DNA of 64,000 nucleotides from Deinococcus detaillensis (lineage in GTDB: Bacteria > Deinococcota > Deinococci > Deinococcales > Deinococcaceae): assembly GCF_007280555.1 (NCBI RefSeq), contig NZ_VKDB01000014.1:1-64000 (forward strand), in the 5' to 3' direction. Of this stretch, positions 1-9,342 are shown in pieces. The notes beneath the pieces are model-generated. The model was not told the origin of the DNA and did no database searches. It worked only from the letters and a program-made list of their open reading frames with translations. Both the position numbers and the translations under genes were made by a program. The first letter of the stretch is position 1. The number at the start of each line of letters is the position of its first letter.

Positions 1-125
1 GCCTTTAGTCTACAGATTTTCCGAATAGACTCTAACACAGCTTCGAAGGAGAGGGAGTGAACGGGCTGGCCGTCCCAAGAAAATAAGCCTTATCTAGCCC
101 CTATCCGGTCGTTGCTGATTCAAAA
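1..125. other. Edge region, possible 3' end of a gene
   Basis: Frame 1 on the plus strand is open from the window edge to a TGA at 58-60, so bases 1-60 could be the last 19 codons of a gene cut by the window. The piece is too short to recognise. The remaining bases up to the methylmalonyl-CoA mutase stop contain nothing I can name. Confidence 0.2.
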
Positions 126-2279
126 TCAACCCTTCTTTTGCTTTGCCGACAGCAGCCGCAACACTTCCCGCGCCGACTGCAAAATCGGCGTGCCCGGCCC
201 GAAAATACCCGCTACGCCCGCTTCCCGCAGGGCCGCGTAATCCTGCTGGGGAATCACCCCGCCCGCGATCACCAGAATGTCGCCCGCTTCTTCAGCCCTC
301 AGCGCTTCGATCAGCGCCGGAATCAGGGTCTGGTGGCCCGCCGCCTGACTGGACACGCCCACCACGTGCACGTCGTTTTCGGTGGCTTGCCGCGCCGCTT
401 CGTCCGGCGTCTGAAACAGCGGCCCCACGTCCACGTCAAAGCCCAGATCGGCAAAGCCGCTGGCGATCACCTTCGCGCCCCGGTCATGGCCGTCCTGGCC
501 CAGCTTGACGACCAACATACGCGGGCGGCGGCCCTCGGCCTCGGCAAAGGCTTCGATCTCGGCCTGAAGCTGGGCAAAGTCGGCGTCGCCCGCGTAGCCC
601 TGCGCGTAGACCCCGCTTAAAGTTTTCACCTCAGCCTGGTGGCGGCCCCATACGCCTTCGAGCACCACCGACAGCTCGCCCACGGTGGCCCGCGCCCGCA
701 TGGCTTCCACGCTGAGGGTCAGCAAATTGCCCTCGCCGGTGCGGGCGCACTCGACCAAGCCTTCCAAGGTGCGGGTCACGGCGGCCAGATCGCGCCCGGC
801 TTTAACTTCCTCCAAGCGGCGCAACTGCGAATCGCGCACGCTGTCATTGTCGATTTGCAGCACGTCCACCGCCGTCGGCTCGCTCGGCTGGTATTTGTTG
901 ACGCCCACGATCACGTCTTCGCCCCTATCGATCCGGGCCTGCTTACGGGCCGCCGATTCCTCGATGCGGAGCTTGGGCAAGCCCGACGCCACCGCTTTGG
1001 TCATGCCGCCGAGTTCCTCAACCTCGCCAATCAGGCGGCGGGCTTCGTCGGCGAGGTCTGCAGTCAGGCGCTCCATCAGGTACGAGCCGCCCCAGGGATC
1101 GACCACCTGCGGAATGCCGGTTTCTTCCTGCACGATCAGTTGGGTGTTGCGGGCAATGCGGGCCGAGAAGTCGGTGGGGAGGCCAATCGCCTCGTCAAAC
1201 GAGTTGGTGTGGAGGCTCTGAGTGCCGCCGAACACCGCCGCCAGCGCTTCCACCGTCGTGCGAACCACGTTGTTGTAGGGGTCTTGCTCGGTCAGGCTCC
1301 AGCCTGAAGTTTGGCAGTGGGTTCTCAGAGCGCTGCTGAGCGGATTTTTGGGGTTGAAAGGAGCCAGTAACTCCGACCACAGCAGCCGCGCCGCCCGCAA
1401 TTTGGCGACTTCCATATAAAAATTCATGCCTATGGCGAAGAAAAACGACAGACGCGGCGCGAATTCGTCAATGTCCAGCCCTTTCTTCAAAGCCGCCCGC
1501 ACGTATTCGAGGCCGTCCGCTAAGGTATAAGCCAGCTCCAAAGCGGCATTCGCGCCCGCTTCTTGCAAATGGTAGCCGCTGATCGAAATAGAATTGAAGC
1601 GTGGCATTTGCTTGGCCGTGTATTCGATGATATCGGCCACGATCTGCATACTCGGCGCGGGCGGATAAATATAAGTGTTACGAACCATGAACTCTTTGAG
1701 AATATCGTTCTGAATGGTGCCGGAGAGTTCCGAGAGCGCCGCGCCCTGTTCCTCACCTGCCACGATGAAAGCCGCCAGAATCGGCAGCACCGCTCCGTTC
1801 ATGGTCATGGACACTGACATTTCGCTCAGGGGAATGCCCTCGAACAAAATCTTCATGTCTTCTACCGAGTCGATGGCCACGCCCGCTTTGCCCACATCAC
1901 CGGTAACGCGGGGATGGTCGGAGTCGTAACCCCGGTGGGTCGCCAGATCGAAGGCCACACTGAGACCCTTTTGCCCGGCGGCGAGGTTGCGGCGGTAAAA
2001 AGCGTTGGACGCTTCAGCCGTCGAGAATCCGGCGTACTGACGAATCGTCCAGGGGCGGGCGGCGTACATGGTGGCGCGGGGGCCACGCGTGTACGGTGGC
2101 AAGCCCGGCAAGCTTGGCGTCAAATCCTGCGTGTCGGCGGCGGTGTAGAGCGCTTTGAGGGTCAAACCCTCCGGGGTCAGGCGGCTGAGCGTGCTGGGAT
2201 CAGCGCCGCGCAGGTCTTTGCGGGCGAGCGCTTCCCAATCGTTCAGGGGAGGCCCATTAAGCGTGGGGGCGTCGGTCAT
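126..2279 (-). CDS. scpA/mutA: Methylmalonyl-CoA mutase, single-chain (717 aa)
   Basis: This cytosolic B12 enzyme interconverts (R)-methylmalonyl-CoA and succinyl-CoA, the last step of propionyl-CoA use. The protein has the usual full length of a catalytic large subunit. An N-terminal TIM barrel carries [21 protein letters not shown], typical of the CoA-binding region, and a C-terminal cobalamin domain (about residues 585-710) carries the DGHDRG motif that provides the B12-ligand histidine. The start is supported by AAGGAG seven bases before the ATG. The gene stands alone here: no MeaB chaperone or epimerase gene is adjacent. The symbol scpA is avoided in practice because a condensin scpA lies elsewhere in this window. 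Identification is secure at family level. Confidence 0.95.
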   Translation of the reverse strand: MTDAPTLNGPPLNDWEALARKDLRGADPSTLSRLTPEGLTLKALYTAADTQDLTPSLPGLPPYTRGPRATMYAARPWTIRQYAGFSTAEASNAFYRRNLAAGQKGLSVAFDLATHRGYDSDHPRVTGDVGKAGVAIDSVEDMKILFEGIPLSEMSVSMTMNGAVLPILAAFIVAGEEQGAALSELSGTIQNDILKEFMVRNTYIYPPAPSMQIVADIIEYTAKQMPRFNSISISGYHLQEAGANAALELAYTLADGLEYVRAALKKGLDIDEFAPRLSFFFAIGMNFYMEVAKLRAARLLWSELLAPFNPKNPLSSALRTHCQTSGWSLTEQDPYNNVVRTTVEALAAVFGGTQSLHTNSFDEAIGLPTDFSARIARNTQLIVQEETGIPQVVDPWGGSYLMERLTADLADEARRLIGEVEELGGMTKAVASGLPKLRIEESAARKQARIDRGEDVIVGVNKYQPSEPTAVDVLQIDNDSVRDSQLRRLEEVKAGRDLAAVTRTLEGLVECARTGEGNLLTLSVEAMRARATVGELSVVLEGVWGRHQAEVKTLSGVYAQGYAGDADFAQLQAEIEAFAEAEGRRPRMLVVKLGQDGHDRGAKVIASGFADLGFDVDVGPLFQTPDEAARQATENDVHVVGVSSQAAGHQTLIPALIEALRAEEAGDILVIAGGVIPQQDYAALREAGVAGIFGPGTPILQSAREVLRLLSAKQKKG

Positions 2280-2363
2280 GATGGCTCCTTATTTGAAATC
2301 ATGATAGCGGCATGGCGCGTCTAGACAAGAACACCCAAAGCCTACTTGTAAAGGGTGCGTGAA

Positions 2364-2377
2364 GTGAACCGCTTCAC
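2364..2377. promoter_or_regulatory. Palindrome resembling a LacI-family operator, before the PEBP gene
   Basis: GTGAACCGCTTCAC is a 14-base near-perfect palindrome with one mismatched pair. It resembles the AGCGCTTC-cored sites before glpX (33549) and pckA (37603). It lies 32 bases before the chosen start of the downstream lipoprotein gene, where a bound repressor could block transcription. The regulator is unknown. Confidence 0.35.
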
Positions 2378-2408
2378 ATCAAAGCATCGAGTCGGTCAAG
2401 CTAAGACC

Positions 2409-3044
2409 ATGAAGATGAACAAATGGATGCAGGGCGCGGCGCTGCTCGGCGGATTGACTTTGGCGAGCTGTGCCCCTACCCAGATGAATAGCGGCAACAT
2501 GGGCATGATGCGCCAAACGCAGGGCCGTCTCAGTGTGGCTCAGCCTGCGCCCACCGTCGGCACAAGTACCCTGACGCTCAGCAGTGCCCAGTTCCGCGAC
2601 GGCGGCACGGTGCCGATGGAGCAGGTCGGCAGCGGCGGCTGCACCGGCATGAACGTCTCGCCTGCCCTGAGCTGGAGCGGCGCACCGGCTGGCACCGTCA
2701 GCTACGTCCTGACCACTTACGACCCCGACGCGCCCACCGGCAGCGGCTTTTGGCACTGGGTGGTCTACAACATTCCCGCCAGCGCCAGCAGCTTGGACAA
2801 GGGCGCAGGCTCAGGCACCTTCAACTTGCCCGCCGGAGCCATGCAGGTCAACAACGACGGCGGCTCGGCGGGCTACACCGGCCCCTGCCCGCCTCCCGGC
2901 CCAGCCCACCACTACATCTTCACGCTCTACGCCCTCAATAAAACGCTGGACTTGCCCGCTGGCGCGGCCGCCGCTTATGTCGGCTTCAATTTGAACGGCG
3001 CAACGATTGCCAAGACGAGTATTTCGGCCACCTACGGGCGCTGA
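2409..3044 (+). CDS. YbhB/YbcL-family (PEBP-like) lipoprotein
   Basis: The 211-residue protein starts with a lipoprotein signal peptide ending in LASC (cysteine at about residue 20), so it should be anchored on the cell surface side of the membrane. The rest is a phosphatidylethanolamine-binding-protein fold of the bacterial YbhB/YbcL type: SPALSWSGAPAGTVSYVLTT, then DPDAPTGSGFWHWVVYNIPA, then GPCPPPGPAHHYIFTLYAL, which are the ligand-site signatures of the family. Its ligand is unknown. A GTG at 2355 would extend the frame by 18 residues, but that extension is not signal-like, overlaps the palindrome at 2364 and separates the signal peptide from the N-terminus, so ATG 2409 (or 2415) is preferred. 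Confidence 0.85.
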   Translation: MKMNKWMQGAALLGGLTLASCAPTQMNSGNMGMMRQTQGRLSVAQPAPTVGTSTLTLSSAQFRDGGTVPMEQVGSGGCTGMNVSPALSWSGAPAGTVSYVLTTYDPDAPTGSGFWHWVVYNIPASASSLDKGAGSGTFNLPAGAMQVNNDGGSAGYTGPCPPPGPAHHYIFTLYALNKTLDLPAGAAAAYVGFNLNGATIAKTSISATYGR

Positions 3045-3088
3045 GTTAAAGCGGGAAGTGGGAAGCTAACTGAGAGACATCCACAGCG

Positions 3089-3502
3089 TCAGCCGTGAAC
3101 CACCAGCCACGCCTGCGCCGCCTCAAGCACTTCCAACTGATCGGCCCAGAACAGCGCGGGCGGCTGCGTAAATGGGTGCCATTCCAGCGAGTAACCAATT
3201 TCGAGCGGTTGCCCGTTGGTTTGATTTGTGCGGCACAGAAAAAATCGGTTCTGAACCCAGCGGGTGCGGGCAAAGTTCTCGCGCTCCCATACGCCGAGCT
3301 CGGCCAGAACTTCAAAGTCGGTCAGTCCAGCTTCCTCGTTCACCTCTCGGCGCAGGGCGGTGAGCGGGTCTTCGCCGGATTCAATGCCGCCTTTGGGGAA
3401 AGTCAGGCTGCCATCGGCCTCGCGCACGACAGCCAGCCACTCGTCACGCAAGATGACCGCGCCAGCGCCGAGGCGCAGAGGCAAGCCAGACGGATTAATC
3501 AA
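3089..3502 (-). CDS. Nudix hydrolase (137 aa)
   Basis: This small hydrolase would cleave a nucleoside-diphosphate-linked substrate. A complete Nudix box, [23 protein letters not shown] in pattern (residues about 38-60), holds the REVNEE metal-binding core. The substrate cannot be read from sequence. The start codon overlaps the end of the upstream VOC gene by eight bases, and that gene overlaps the FAD oxidoreductase, so the three form one tightly packed operon transcribed from the promoter near 5364. Deinococcus genomes are known for many Nudix enzymes, and this window holds two. Confidence 0.9.
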   Translation of the reverse strand: MINPSGLPLRLGAGAVILRDEWLAVVREADGSLTFPKGGIESGEDPLTALRREVNEEAGLTDFEVLAELGVWERENFARTRWVQNRFFLCRTNQTNGQPLEIGYSLEWHPFTQPPALFWADQLEVLEAAQAWLVVHG

Positions 3503-4100
3503 GAATGATTTCCCCTCTTGGGGTGTCCAATACGGCCCGCAGGCTCACGGCTGGCGCAGCCTCAATCTCCACCAGCTTAAGAAGTTCGAGCCGCGTCAGC
3601 GCCGAACGGAGTTCATTCGGCTGCGGCGTGAGCAGTGTCAAACCTTGCAGGCGCACGCCGACATCTGGCAGCGTTTTGGCGGGCATATCGGTCTGCCAAT
3701 CAATCAGGCTGGGCAACACGCCTCCCAGCGGAAGCGAGCCGTCGGCAGGAACCGTCAGCGTCCAAGCGAAACGGCCACGTTCCAGAGAAAGGGTTTGCCC
3801 CTGAGCAGGCAGCGGCGCGGCGACTGTGCTGGCCACCCAGTGAACCAGGGCAGGCCCAGCTTCCAGCCGCTTACGCATGGCGGGCGTGTCCAGCCCGAAC
3901 CAACGCGGGCGGGTGGGCGCGGGTGCATCGGGGTTGACGGCAATCACTTCCAAATAAGCCAACCCCAAACTCAGCAAACGGTTGTGGGTGCCGAAGGTGG
4001 GATGCTCACCGCCGGGCGAGAGCGAAACGCCCAGACGGTCTTCGAGCCACATTACGCCTTCCAGCAAGCTGCGGGCGGCGATCACCAGATGGTCGATCAT
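3495..4100 (-). CDS. VOC-superfamily (glyoxalase-like) protein
   Basis: The 201-residue protein begins [24 protein letters not shown], which is the opening beta-alpha unit of a vicinal-oxygen-chelate fold (glyoxalase-like domain of the Glyoxalase_3 kind). It continues with [16 protein letters not shown], the strand carrying a typical family glutamate. The second half is more divergent. The reaction is not predictable. Its ATG overlaps the stop of the FAD gene upstream in the ATGA style, and its end overlaps the Nudix start, implying translational coupling across the operon. Confidence 0.75.
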   Translation of the reverse strand: MIDHLVIAARSLLEGVMWLEDRLGVSLSPGGEHPTFGTHNRLLSLGLAYLEVIAVNPDAPAPTRPRWFGLDTPAMRKRLEAGPALVHWVASTVAAPLPAQGQTLSLERGRFAWTLTVPADGSLPLGGVLPSLIDWQTDMPAKTLPDVGVRLQGLTLLTPQPNELRSALTRLELLKLVEIEAAPAVSLRAVLDTPRGEIILD

Positions 4101-5356
4101 GCGCCGCGTGCCCGGCTCATCACCGCGAGGTCGCCCAGCACGATGGCCGCCGCTTTCTCGCCGCTCTCCATCGCGCCCTGAATGCCGCTCATGGAAGTGA
4201 TTTCACCGGCCAGCAGCACGCCGGGCAGGTGGGTGGCGTGACCTGGCAGGCTGGCCGCGTAATCGGGCGGCTGGGGATACTGGGCGTAGGAGATACGCTC
4301 CACTGCGATGGTTTTCAGGTTTTCAACACCTGCGCCGTACCAGACTCTCAATTCGGCCCGCACTGCCACGTCCAGCTCAGCGTCGCTCAGGGCAGGGTCG
4401 CCCAGCACTGTGACGGTCAGCAGCGCTTGACCGGTGGGGGCACGTTCAGGCAGCAGATGGCTGAGCCACTGAGCGTTATTGATCAGCCCGTCACGCGGAT
4501 TAAGCATCAAACGGTGCTCAGCGTCGAGCGCCGGCGAGCTGGAGTAATACAGGTAAGTGCTGCTGACTTTGCCACGCCCGATCTCCTCACCGAGAAGCTG
4601 GCCTGCGCTGGCCGGGTCGGTGGCCACGATGACCTGCAGCGCTTCTAACTCGCCCAGCGAGGTGATGACGCTCACGCCCCGGCCGTGCGGTGAGAGCTTC
4701 AGCACGCGGGCGTTCAGGGTCACGTCACTGCCTACCGCGAGCTGCTCGCTGATGGCCGACACGCCGCGCCGGGGCAAGCTGATCGGGCCGCTGAGCAGCA
4801 TCCGCAAGTAATAGCGAAACAGCCGCGCACTCGTCGAAAGATCGCGCTTCAGGAAAATGCCGCCGAAGAAGGGTGCGAAAAACCGCTCCAAGATGAGATC
4901 GGAAAAGCCCAGTCGCTGCAAGAAAACGCGGGTCGGCTCGTCGGGGCCAGTCAGCAGGGTGTGGGGCGGCACAGCGGCCACCGACACCACCAAGCGGGCA
5001 AACATCAAGCGGTCTTTGAGGGTGAGGCTGTCGGCACTCAGCAAGCCGGGAATCACGCCGGGGTCGCGGCGCGGATCGCCCAGCAACTCCGAGCGCTCAC
5101 CCAGCCGGATGGCGGCGGAAGGCGGAATGCTGACCAGATCCAGCGCCGCCAGATTAAGTTGACGCTTCACGGCGGGATAGGCTTCAAACAGCACTTGGTA
5201 GCCGGCATCAAGGGTAAAGCCGCCGACTTCACGCGAGCGCACCCGCCCGCCGACTTGCTCCGCCGCTTCCAGCACCCGCACCCGCTTGCCGGCTTGCCTA
5301 AGGACGCGGGCCGCCGTCAGTCCAGCCAGCCCCGCGCCAATTACGATCACGTCCAT
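4097..5356 (-). CDS. FAD-dependent amine oxidase/desaturase-like oxidoreductase
   Basis: The 419-residue flavoprotein starts with [21 protein letters not shown], a Rossmann FAD-binding motif (GAGLAGL). It continues with [20 protein letters not shown], the GGR motif of the amine-oxidase, phytoene-desaturase and protoporphyrinogen-oxidase group. The C-terminus has a second FAD-contact motif, [22 protein letters not shown]. The substrate is unknown; no carotenoid or haem genes are adjacent. I place the start at 5356 because TACCCT lies seven bases upstream on the coding strand, the leaderless pattern seen all over this window. A longer frame to 5419 lacks any conserved residues. It is the first gene of an operon with VOC and Nudix genes. 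Confidence 0.85.
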   Translation of the reverse strand: MDVIVIGAGLAGLTAARVLRQAGKRVRVLEAAEQVGGRVRSREVGGFTLDAGYQVLFEAYPAVKRQLNLAALDLVSIPPSAAIRLGERSELLGDPRRDPGVIPGLLSADSLTLKDRLMFARLVVSVAAVPPHTLLTGPDEPTRVFLQRLGFSDLILERFFAPFFGGIFLKRDLSTSARLFRYYLRMLLSGPISLPRRGVSAISEQLAVGSDVTLNARVLKLSPHGRGVSVITSLGELEALQVIVATDPASAGQLLGEEIGRGKVSSTYLYYSSSPALDAEHRLMLNPRDGLINNAQWLSHLLPERAPTGQALLTVTVLGDPALSDAELDVAVRAELRVWYGAGVENLKTIAVERISYAQYPQPPDYAASLPGHATHLPGVLLAGEITSMSGIQGAMESGEKAAAIVLGDLAVMSRARGA

Positions 5357-5363
5357 GTGACGC

Positions 5364-5369
5364 AGGGTA
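5364..5369 (-). promoter_or_regulatory. -10 box of leaderless FAD oxidoreductase gene
   Basis: TACCCT on the minus strand lies seven bases before the ATG at 5356, placing the expected transcription start at or next to the start codon. Confidence 0.5.
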
Positions 5370-5397
5370 ACGCATTGGGAAGAATCAGGACGGCGCT

Positions 5398-5838
5398 CTA
5401 GCCCAAATCTTCTTGCCAAGCGGTGCGCTGGGCCAGGTGCGTGGCCATCACTTTGGCCAGCCAGGGCAAAGCGTCGGGCGGCAGGTCACCCGGCGAAAAC
5501 CAAGCCACTTCCGAGCATTCCCGCGCCGGGTACGGCTCGCCTTGCCACTCCGCCGCCAGATAAAAGGCGTCTAGGCCGCGCAGTGGCTCGCTGCCGGTGT
5601 GATCCACATAGCGGGTCAGGCCCAGCGAGATCAGCGAGGCCGGATCAAGCGTGACGCCGATTTCTTCCCAGGCCTCGCGTGCAGCGGCCTCTGCCACCGT
5701 TTCATCGTCCTCGACGTGGCCGCCGGGGAGGCCCCACAAGCCGTTGCCGTAACTCACGCCACTACGGCGGGCCAGCAAAATTTTGCCGCCCCGCTGCAAA
5801 ATGGCCCAAGCGACCAAGTGAAAAGGAGTAGCGGGCAT
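5398..5838 (-). CDS. Nudix hydrolase, MutT-like (146 aa)
   Basis: The Nudix box [24 protein letters not shown] in pattern (residues about 39-62) is intact. It is preceded by [22 protein letters not shown], the MutT-like beta-strand and substrate-cap region. Members of this group hydrolyse nucleoside polyphosphates or nucleotide sugars; the actual substrate is unknown. It is separated from the FAD gene downstream by about 40 bases that contain that gene's own promoter, so the two are probably separate units. No good ribosome binding site precedes the ATG. Confidence 0.9.
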   Translation of the reverse strand: MPATPFHLVAWAILQRGGKILLARRSGVSYGNGLWGLPGGHVEDDETVAEAAAREAWEEIGVTLDPASLISLGLTRYVDHTGSEPLRGLDAFYLAAEWQGEPYPARECSEVAWFSPGDLPPDALPWLAKVMATHLAQRTAWQEDLG

Positions 5839-6004
5839 AAACCACTATGGCAGAACTGGGCATAGGAAAGCGGTGTTTATTGGAAGGCAAATGGTGAGAC
5901 TCAGAGCCGTGAATCTAGAGTTCAGCGGCAGGGCTTACTCCGCTCAGGGACGGCCCCCCGTCTCTCCTGCAACCACCTCTCTAGGCTTAACCGCTCACAG
6001 TTGC

Positions 6005-6010
6005 TACACT
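6005..6010 (+). promoter_or_regulatory. -10 box of leaderless rpe
   Basis: TACACT ends five bases before the GTG at 6016. There is no Shine-Dalgarno sequence in front of that GTG. Confidence 0.5.
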
Positions 6011-6015
6011 ACCCC

Positions 6016-6684
6016 GTGCCTGTCAAACTCGCTCCGAGCATCCTCGCCTGTGATTTCACCCGACTCGGTGAAGAAATTGAAGCAGTTGCCGCCGCCGAAT
6101 ACCTGCACGTAGACGTGATGGACGGTCTCTTCGTGCCTAACATCAGTTTCGGTTTGCCGATTCTGGCTGCGGCCAAACGCGCCGCTTCACCCGATCAGCT
6201 CATCGACGTTCACTTGATGATCGAGCGGCCCGAGCGCTACCTCGCCGACTTTGCCGAAGCGGGAGCCGACAGCCTCACCGTTCACGTGGAAGCCACTCCG
6301 CACCTGCACCGCGCCGTCCAGATGACCAAGGCGCTGGGCAAGCGCTCGGGTGTGGTGGTCAATCCGGGCACGGCCTTGGAGACGCTGCGGCCTGTGCTGG
6401 GCGACGTAGACCTGATTTTGATCATGAGCGTCAACCCCGGCTTCGGCGGCCAGCAGTTTTTGCCGGAAGCTCTGGGGCGCGTCCGCACGGTGCGCGGCTG
6501 GCTCGATGAAATCGGCAGCGTGGCGGAATTGCAAGTCGACGGCGGCGTGAGTGCCAGCAACGCCGGAGCCCTGCGCGACGCGGGCGCGAGCGTGTTGGTG
6601 GCGGGCAGCAGCGTCTTCGGCGCGGGCGGCGCAGCAGCGGGCCTGTCGCAGTTGCGGGCCGCGTTGACGCAGGGCCGCGCATGA
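6016..6684 (+). CDS. rpe: Ribulose-phosphate 3-epimerase
   Basis: This cytosolic TIM-barrel enzyme interconverts ribulose 5-phosphate and xylulose 5-phosphate in the pentose phosphate pathway. The 222-residue protein shows all signature segments in order: [27 protein letters not shown] with metal and catalytic residues, [19 protein letters not shown] and the phosphate loop [11 protein letters not shown]...VAGSSVFG. I chose the GTG at 6016, giving MPVKLAPS, the usual N-terminus, with TACACT five bases upstream; an earlier TTG at 6001 would sit inside that promoter. Its TGA overlaps the ATG of the comB-like gene, so the two are co-translated. Confidence 0.95.
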   Translation: MPVKLAPSILACDFTRLGEEIEAVAAAEYLHVDVMDGLFVPNISFGLPILAAAKRAASPDQLIDVHLMIERPERYLADFAEAGADSLTVHVEATPHLHRAVQMTKALGKRSGVVVNPGTALETLRPVLGDVDLILIMSVNPGFGGQQFLPEALGRVRTVRGWLDEIGSVAELQVDGGVSASNAGALRDAGASVLVAGSSVFGAGGAAAGLSQLRAALTQGRA

Positions 6685-7439
6685 AGTTGCGGGTGGATCT
6701 GCTGCCGCACGGCAACTATTCCGATACGGTGCTGGTCATCGACGTGCTGCGGGCCACCACCACCGCCGTAACCTATTTGGAGCGCGGCGCTGAGGGCCTG
6801 CTGCTGACCTCCAGCCCCGACGTGGCCCTGAATCTCAAATGGCAACCCGGCGTTCACGACGACGCGGGCGAGCCGGTTCGCAACGAGCAGTATTTGCTGG
6901 GCGGGGAGCGCGGCGGCCTGGCGATTCCGGGGTTTGATTTCGGCAACAGCCCGCAGGAAGCCAGCCAGCAAAACTTCACCGGCAAGACCATCATCATGAA
7001 CACCACCAACGGCACAGCTGCCGCTCACATCGCCGCCCAGAGCGGCAGCCGGGTACTGCTGGCCTCGCTCACCAACGCCCACGCGGCGGCGCGGCGGGCC
7101 AAGGCGCTGGCCGTCGAAGAAATCGCTATCGTCTGTGCCGGGACCGATGGCCGAGTAGGCTTGGAAGACGTGTACGCGGCGGGCGTCATCGCCGAGTATT
7201 TGTTGGCCCTCGGCGAACTGAGCGTAGACGACGGCGCACGCATCGCCCTGACGCTGCGGCGCAGTGCGGGCAATCCGCTGGAAGCGTTGTCGAGCAGCCA
7301 ACACGGCCAAACGCTGGAAAAGCTGGGTCTCGGCGAGGACGTGCGCTACGCCGCCCAAGTTTCGGAAAGTACGCTGGTGCCCGTGATGAGCGAGGTGCAG
7401 GATGTGGAAGGAGCACTCAGGTTCGTGGCGGCAACTTGA
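6681..7439 (+). CDS. comB: 2-phosphosulfolactate phosphatase family protein
   Basis: The 252-residue protein belongs to the ComB family: LRVDLLPHG, then [12 protein letters not shown] near residue 20, [20 protein letters not shown] and [12 protein letters not shown] are its conserved blocks. The founding enzyme removes phosphate from 2-phosphosulfolactate in coenzyme M synthesis in archaea. In bacteria, homologues make sulfolactate or act on unknown phosphates. No phosphosulfolactate synthase or other sulfolactate gene lies nearby. It overlaps rpe by four bases, which links its expression to sugar-phosphate metabolism. Family assignment is firm; the actual substrate here is open. Confidence 0.85.
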   Translation: MKLRVDLLPHGNYSDTVLVIDVLRATTTAVTYLERGAEGLLLTSSPDVALNLKWQPGVHDDAGEPVRNEQYLLGGERGGLAIPGFDFGNSPQEASQQNFTGKTIIMNTTNGTAAAHIAAQSGSRVLLASLTNAHAAARRAKALAVEEIAIVCAGTDGRVGLEDVYAAGVIAEYLLALGELSVDDGARIALTLRRSAGNPLEALSSSQHGQTLEKLGLGEDVRYAAQVSESTLVPVMSEVQDVEGALRFVAAT

Positions 7440-7470
7440 CTTTAGAGTCTGAAACCCTCCCGCGTCCTTG

Positions 7471-7950
7471 CTACTTCGCCGCCTGGGCCGCTTCACGCGC
7501 CGCTTGCCGCAGCTCGGCAGCCTGACGGCTCTGACCCACCTGCCGCGCCCACCACTCCCTGATCCAAATTCGGAAGGCGGCGTATTTGTCGCCCAAAATC
7601 ATTCGGGCCTTGCGGTCTTTTTCGGTTCTCATGGCGCTGATCTCGGTGTTGAGCTGCTGGGCCTGAGCGCGGCTTTGCACCGCTTCACCGAGTTTGGCGC
7701 TTCTGGCCTCGCCCGCCGTCAGTTGGCGCAGCCCCTGCACCTGCTCGGCGCTGAGGTCGAGGTCGGCGGCGAGTTGCTTGACGTCCGACTTGGACGCAGG
7801 CAGGGCAAACAAGCGGGTCAGCACCGGGCTGCTCGGCCAAGGATCTGTGCGGACGGCGGCGGCAATGGCCGTACCTGCGAGGAGCAAACCGCCCAGCAGC
7901 CACCAAGCCGGGCGCGGCTTCGGCACTTTAAACGCGAATCTGGCCTTCAC
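7471..7950 (-). CDS. Membrane-anchored helical protein of unknown function
   Basis: The 159-residue protein has a short basic N-terminus and one membrane segment ([20 protein letters not shown], residues about 13-33). An alpha-helical, Ala/Gln/Arg-rich tail follows and probably lies outside the membrane. [13 protein letters not shown] and the [13 protein letters not shown] region recall periplasmic Spy/CpxP-type helical repeats, but the match is weak and I do not assign that function. The start overlaps the end of proA by 23 bases, so it is read from the proA transcript. I do not recognise the family. Confidence 0.65.
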   Translation of the reverse strand: MKARFAFKVPKPRPAWWLLGGLLLAGTAIAAAVRTDPWPSSPVLTRLFALPASKSDVKQLAADLDLSAEQVQGLRQLTAGEARSAKLGEAVQSRAQAQQLNTEISAMRTEKDRKARMILGDKYAAFRIWIREWWARQVGQSRQAAELRQAAREAAQAAK

Positions 7951-9235
7951 CGCGCACCACCCACTTCATCGTCGTCAGCTCGGCGAGGGCCATGGGGCCG
8001 CGTGCGTGCAGCTTTTGAGTGGACACCGCCACCTCCGCGCCGAGGCCAAGCTGCGCTCCGTCATTGAAACGGGTGGAGGCATTGACGATCACGGCGGCGC
8101 TGTCCACATTTTGCACGAACAGCTCGGCTTGCCGCTCGTCACGGGTCAAGATGGCGTCGGTGTGGTTGCCGTATTCGGCGATAAAGTCCAGCGCTTCGTC
8201 TAAGCCTGAAACAGTTTTGAGACTGAGGGTCAGGGCCAAAAACTCAGTGCCGAAATCGTTTGGGGTGGCCGAAGTTGCCGCGAGCTGATGTTCTTCGAGC
8301 AGCTTAAAAGTTAGTGGGTCGGCCCGCAGCTCCACGCCCGCCGCCAAGAGCTCGCGGGCCACACTCGGCAGGGCCAGCCGCGCAGCAGCCTCGGTGAGCA
8401 GCAGGGTATCGAGGGCGTTACAGGCGCTGGGCCGCTGGACTTTGCTGTTAAAGATCAGCTCGGCGGCGCTTTGGATGCCCGCCGCGTCTTGCACGTAGCT
8501 TTCGTCCAAGTACAGATGCACCACCCCCACACCGCCCACGATCACCGGTACGGTGGCATTTTCCACACAAAACCGGTGCAGGCCCGCTCCACCGCGCGGA
8601 ATGATGGCGTCGACGAGGTCGTCGAGCCGCAGCAGTTCCAGCATTCTGGCCCGGTCAGGGTCGCTGATGACTTGCACAGCGTCAGCTGGAATACCGTGTT
8701 GGGCGAGCGCTTCACCGATCACCCGCACCAGCACGGCATTGCTGTGAGCGGTTTCTTTGCCGCCGCGCAAAATCACCGCGTTGCCACTCTTGACCGCCAA
8801 CGTCGCCACGTCCACCGTGACATTGGGGCGCGACTCGTAAATAACCCCCAGCACCCCCAACGGCACCCGGCGGCGAGAGACGTGCAGGCCGTTGGGCCGC
8901 GTCACCTCACCCAGCGTCTCCCCCACCGGATCGGGCAGCGTCACCACGTTGTCCACGTCGGCGGCAACGGCGGCGAGGCGCTCCAGCGTCAGCGTCAGGC
9001 GGTCAATCAGCGCTTCACCGAGTCCGGCGGCGCGGGCGGCCCGCACGTCCTCGGCATTGGCCGTGAGGATCTGCTCGGCATTGGCCCGCAGTTGGGCGGC
9101 CACCTCGCTCAGCGCCGCGTTTTTTTGCGAAGTGGGCAATGTTCCCAGCACCCGTCCGGCGCGGCGGGCTTGAATAGCCATCTGCCGCACGCTGAGCAGT
9201 GAGGCGGAGCGGGAACCGGGCAAAGTGCTGGTCAT
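7928..9235 (-). CDS. proA: Glutamate-5-semialdehyde dehydrogenase (gamma-glutamyl phosphate reductase)
   Basis: This enzyme reduces gamma-glutamyl phosphate to glutamate 5-semialdehyde with NADPH, the second step of proline synthesis. The 435-residue protein has the aldehyde-dehydrogenase-like fold with [27 protein letters not shown] for the cofactor, and the catalytic cysteine in [12 protein letters not shown]. It ends with [20 protein letters not shown], typical of ProA. The ATG at 9235 is chosen because TACCCT lies six bases upstream; a longer open frame to 9307 is not conserved. ProB is not in this window. A small membrane protein gene overlaps its 3' end. Confidence 0.97.
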   Translation of the reverse strand: MTSTLPGSRSASLLSVRQMAIQARRAGRVLGTLPTSQKNAALSEVAAQLRANAEQILTANAEDVRAARAAGLGEALIDRLTLTLERLAAVAADVDNVVTLPDPVGETLGEVTRPNGLHVSRRRVPLGVLGVIYESRPNVTVDVATLAVKSGNAVILRGGKETAHSNAVLVRVIGEALAQHGIPADAVQVISDPDRARMLELLRLDDLVDAIIPRGGAGLHRFCVENATVPVIVGGVGVVHLYLDESYVQDAAGIQSAAELIFNSKVQRPSACNALDTLLLTEAAARLALPSVARELLAAGVELRADPLTFKLLEEHQLAATSATPNDFGTEFLALTLSLKTVSGLDEALDFIAEYGNHTDAILTRDERQAELFVQNVDSAAVIVNASTRFNDGAQLGLGAEVAVSTQKLHARGPMALAELTTMKWVVRGEGQIRV

Positions 9236-9241
9236 TCGAAC

Positions 9242-9247
9242 AGGGTA
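9242..9247 (-). promoter_or_regulatory. -10 box of leaderless proA
   Basis: TACCCT on the minus strand, six bases before the proA ATG, with no ribosome binding site between. Confidence 0.5.
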
Positions 9248-9293
9248 GCAAGTTTGGATGAACGCAGGGGACAGAGCGCCGCCGCGAACCAGC

Positions 9294-9327
9294 AAAAAAC
9301 GCCCCAACCAAAGATGCAGGCTGGGGC
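9294..9327 (-). terminator. Rho-independent terminator after the Ig-domain lipoprotein
   Basis: On the minus strand, GCCCCAGCC and GGTTGGGGC form a 9-bp stem around a 9-base loop, followed by G and six T. It sits 16 bases after the stop of the lipoprotein gene. Confidence 0.8.
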
Positions 9328-9342
9328 AAGTTCATTCACAGC

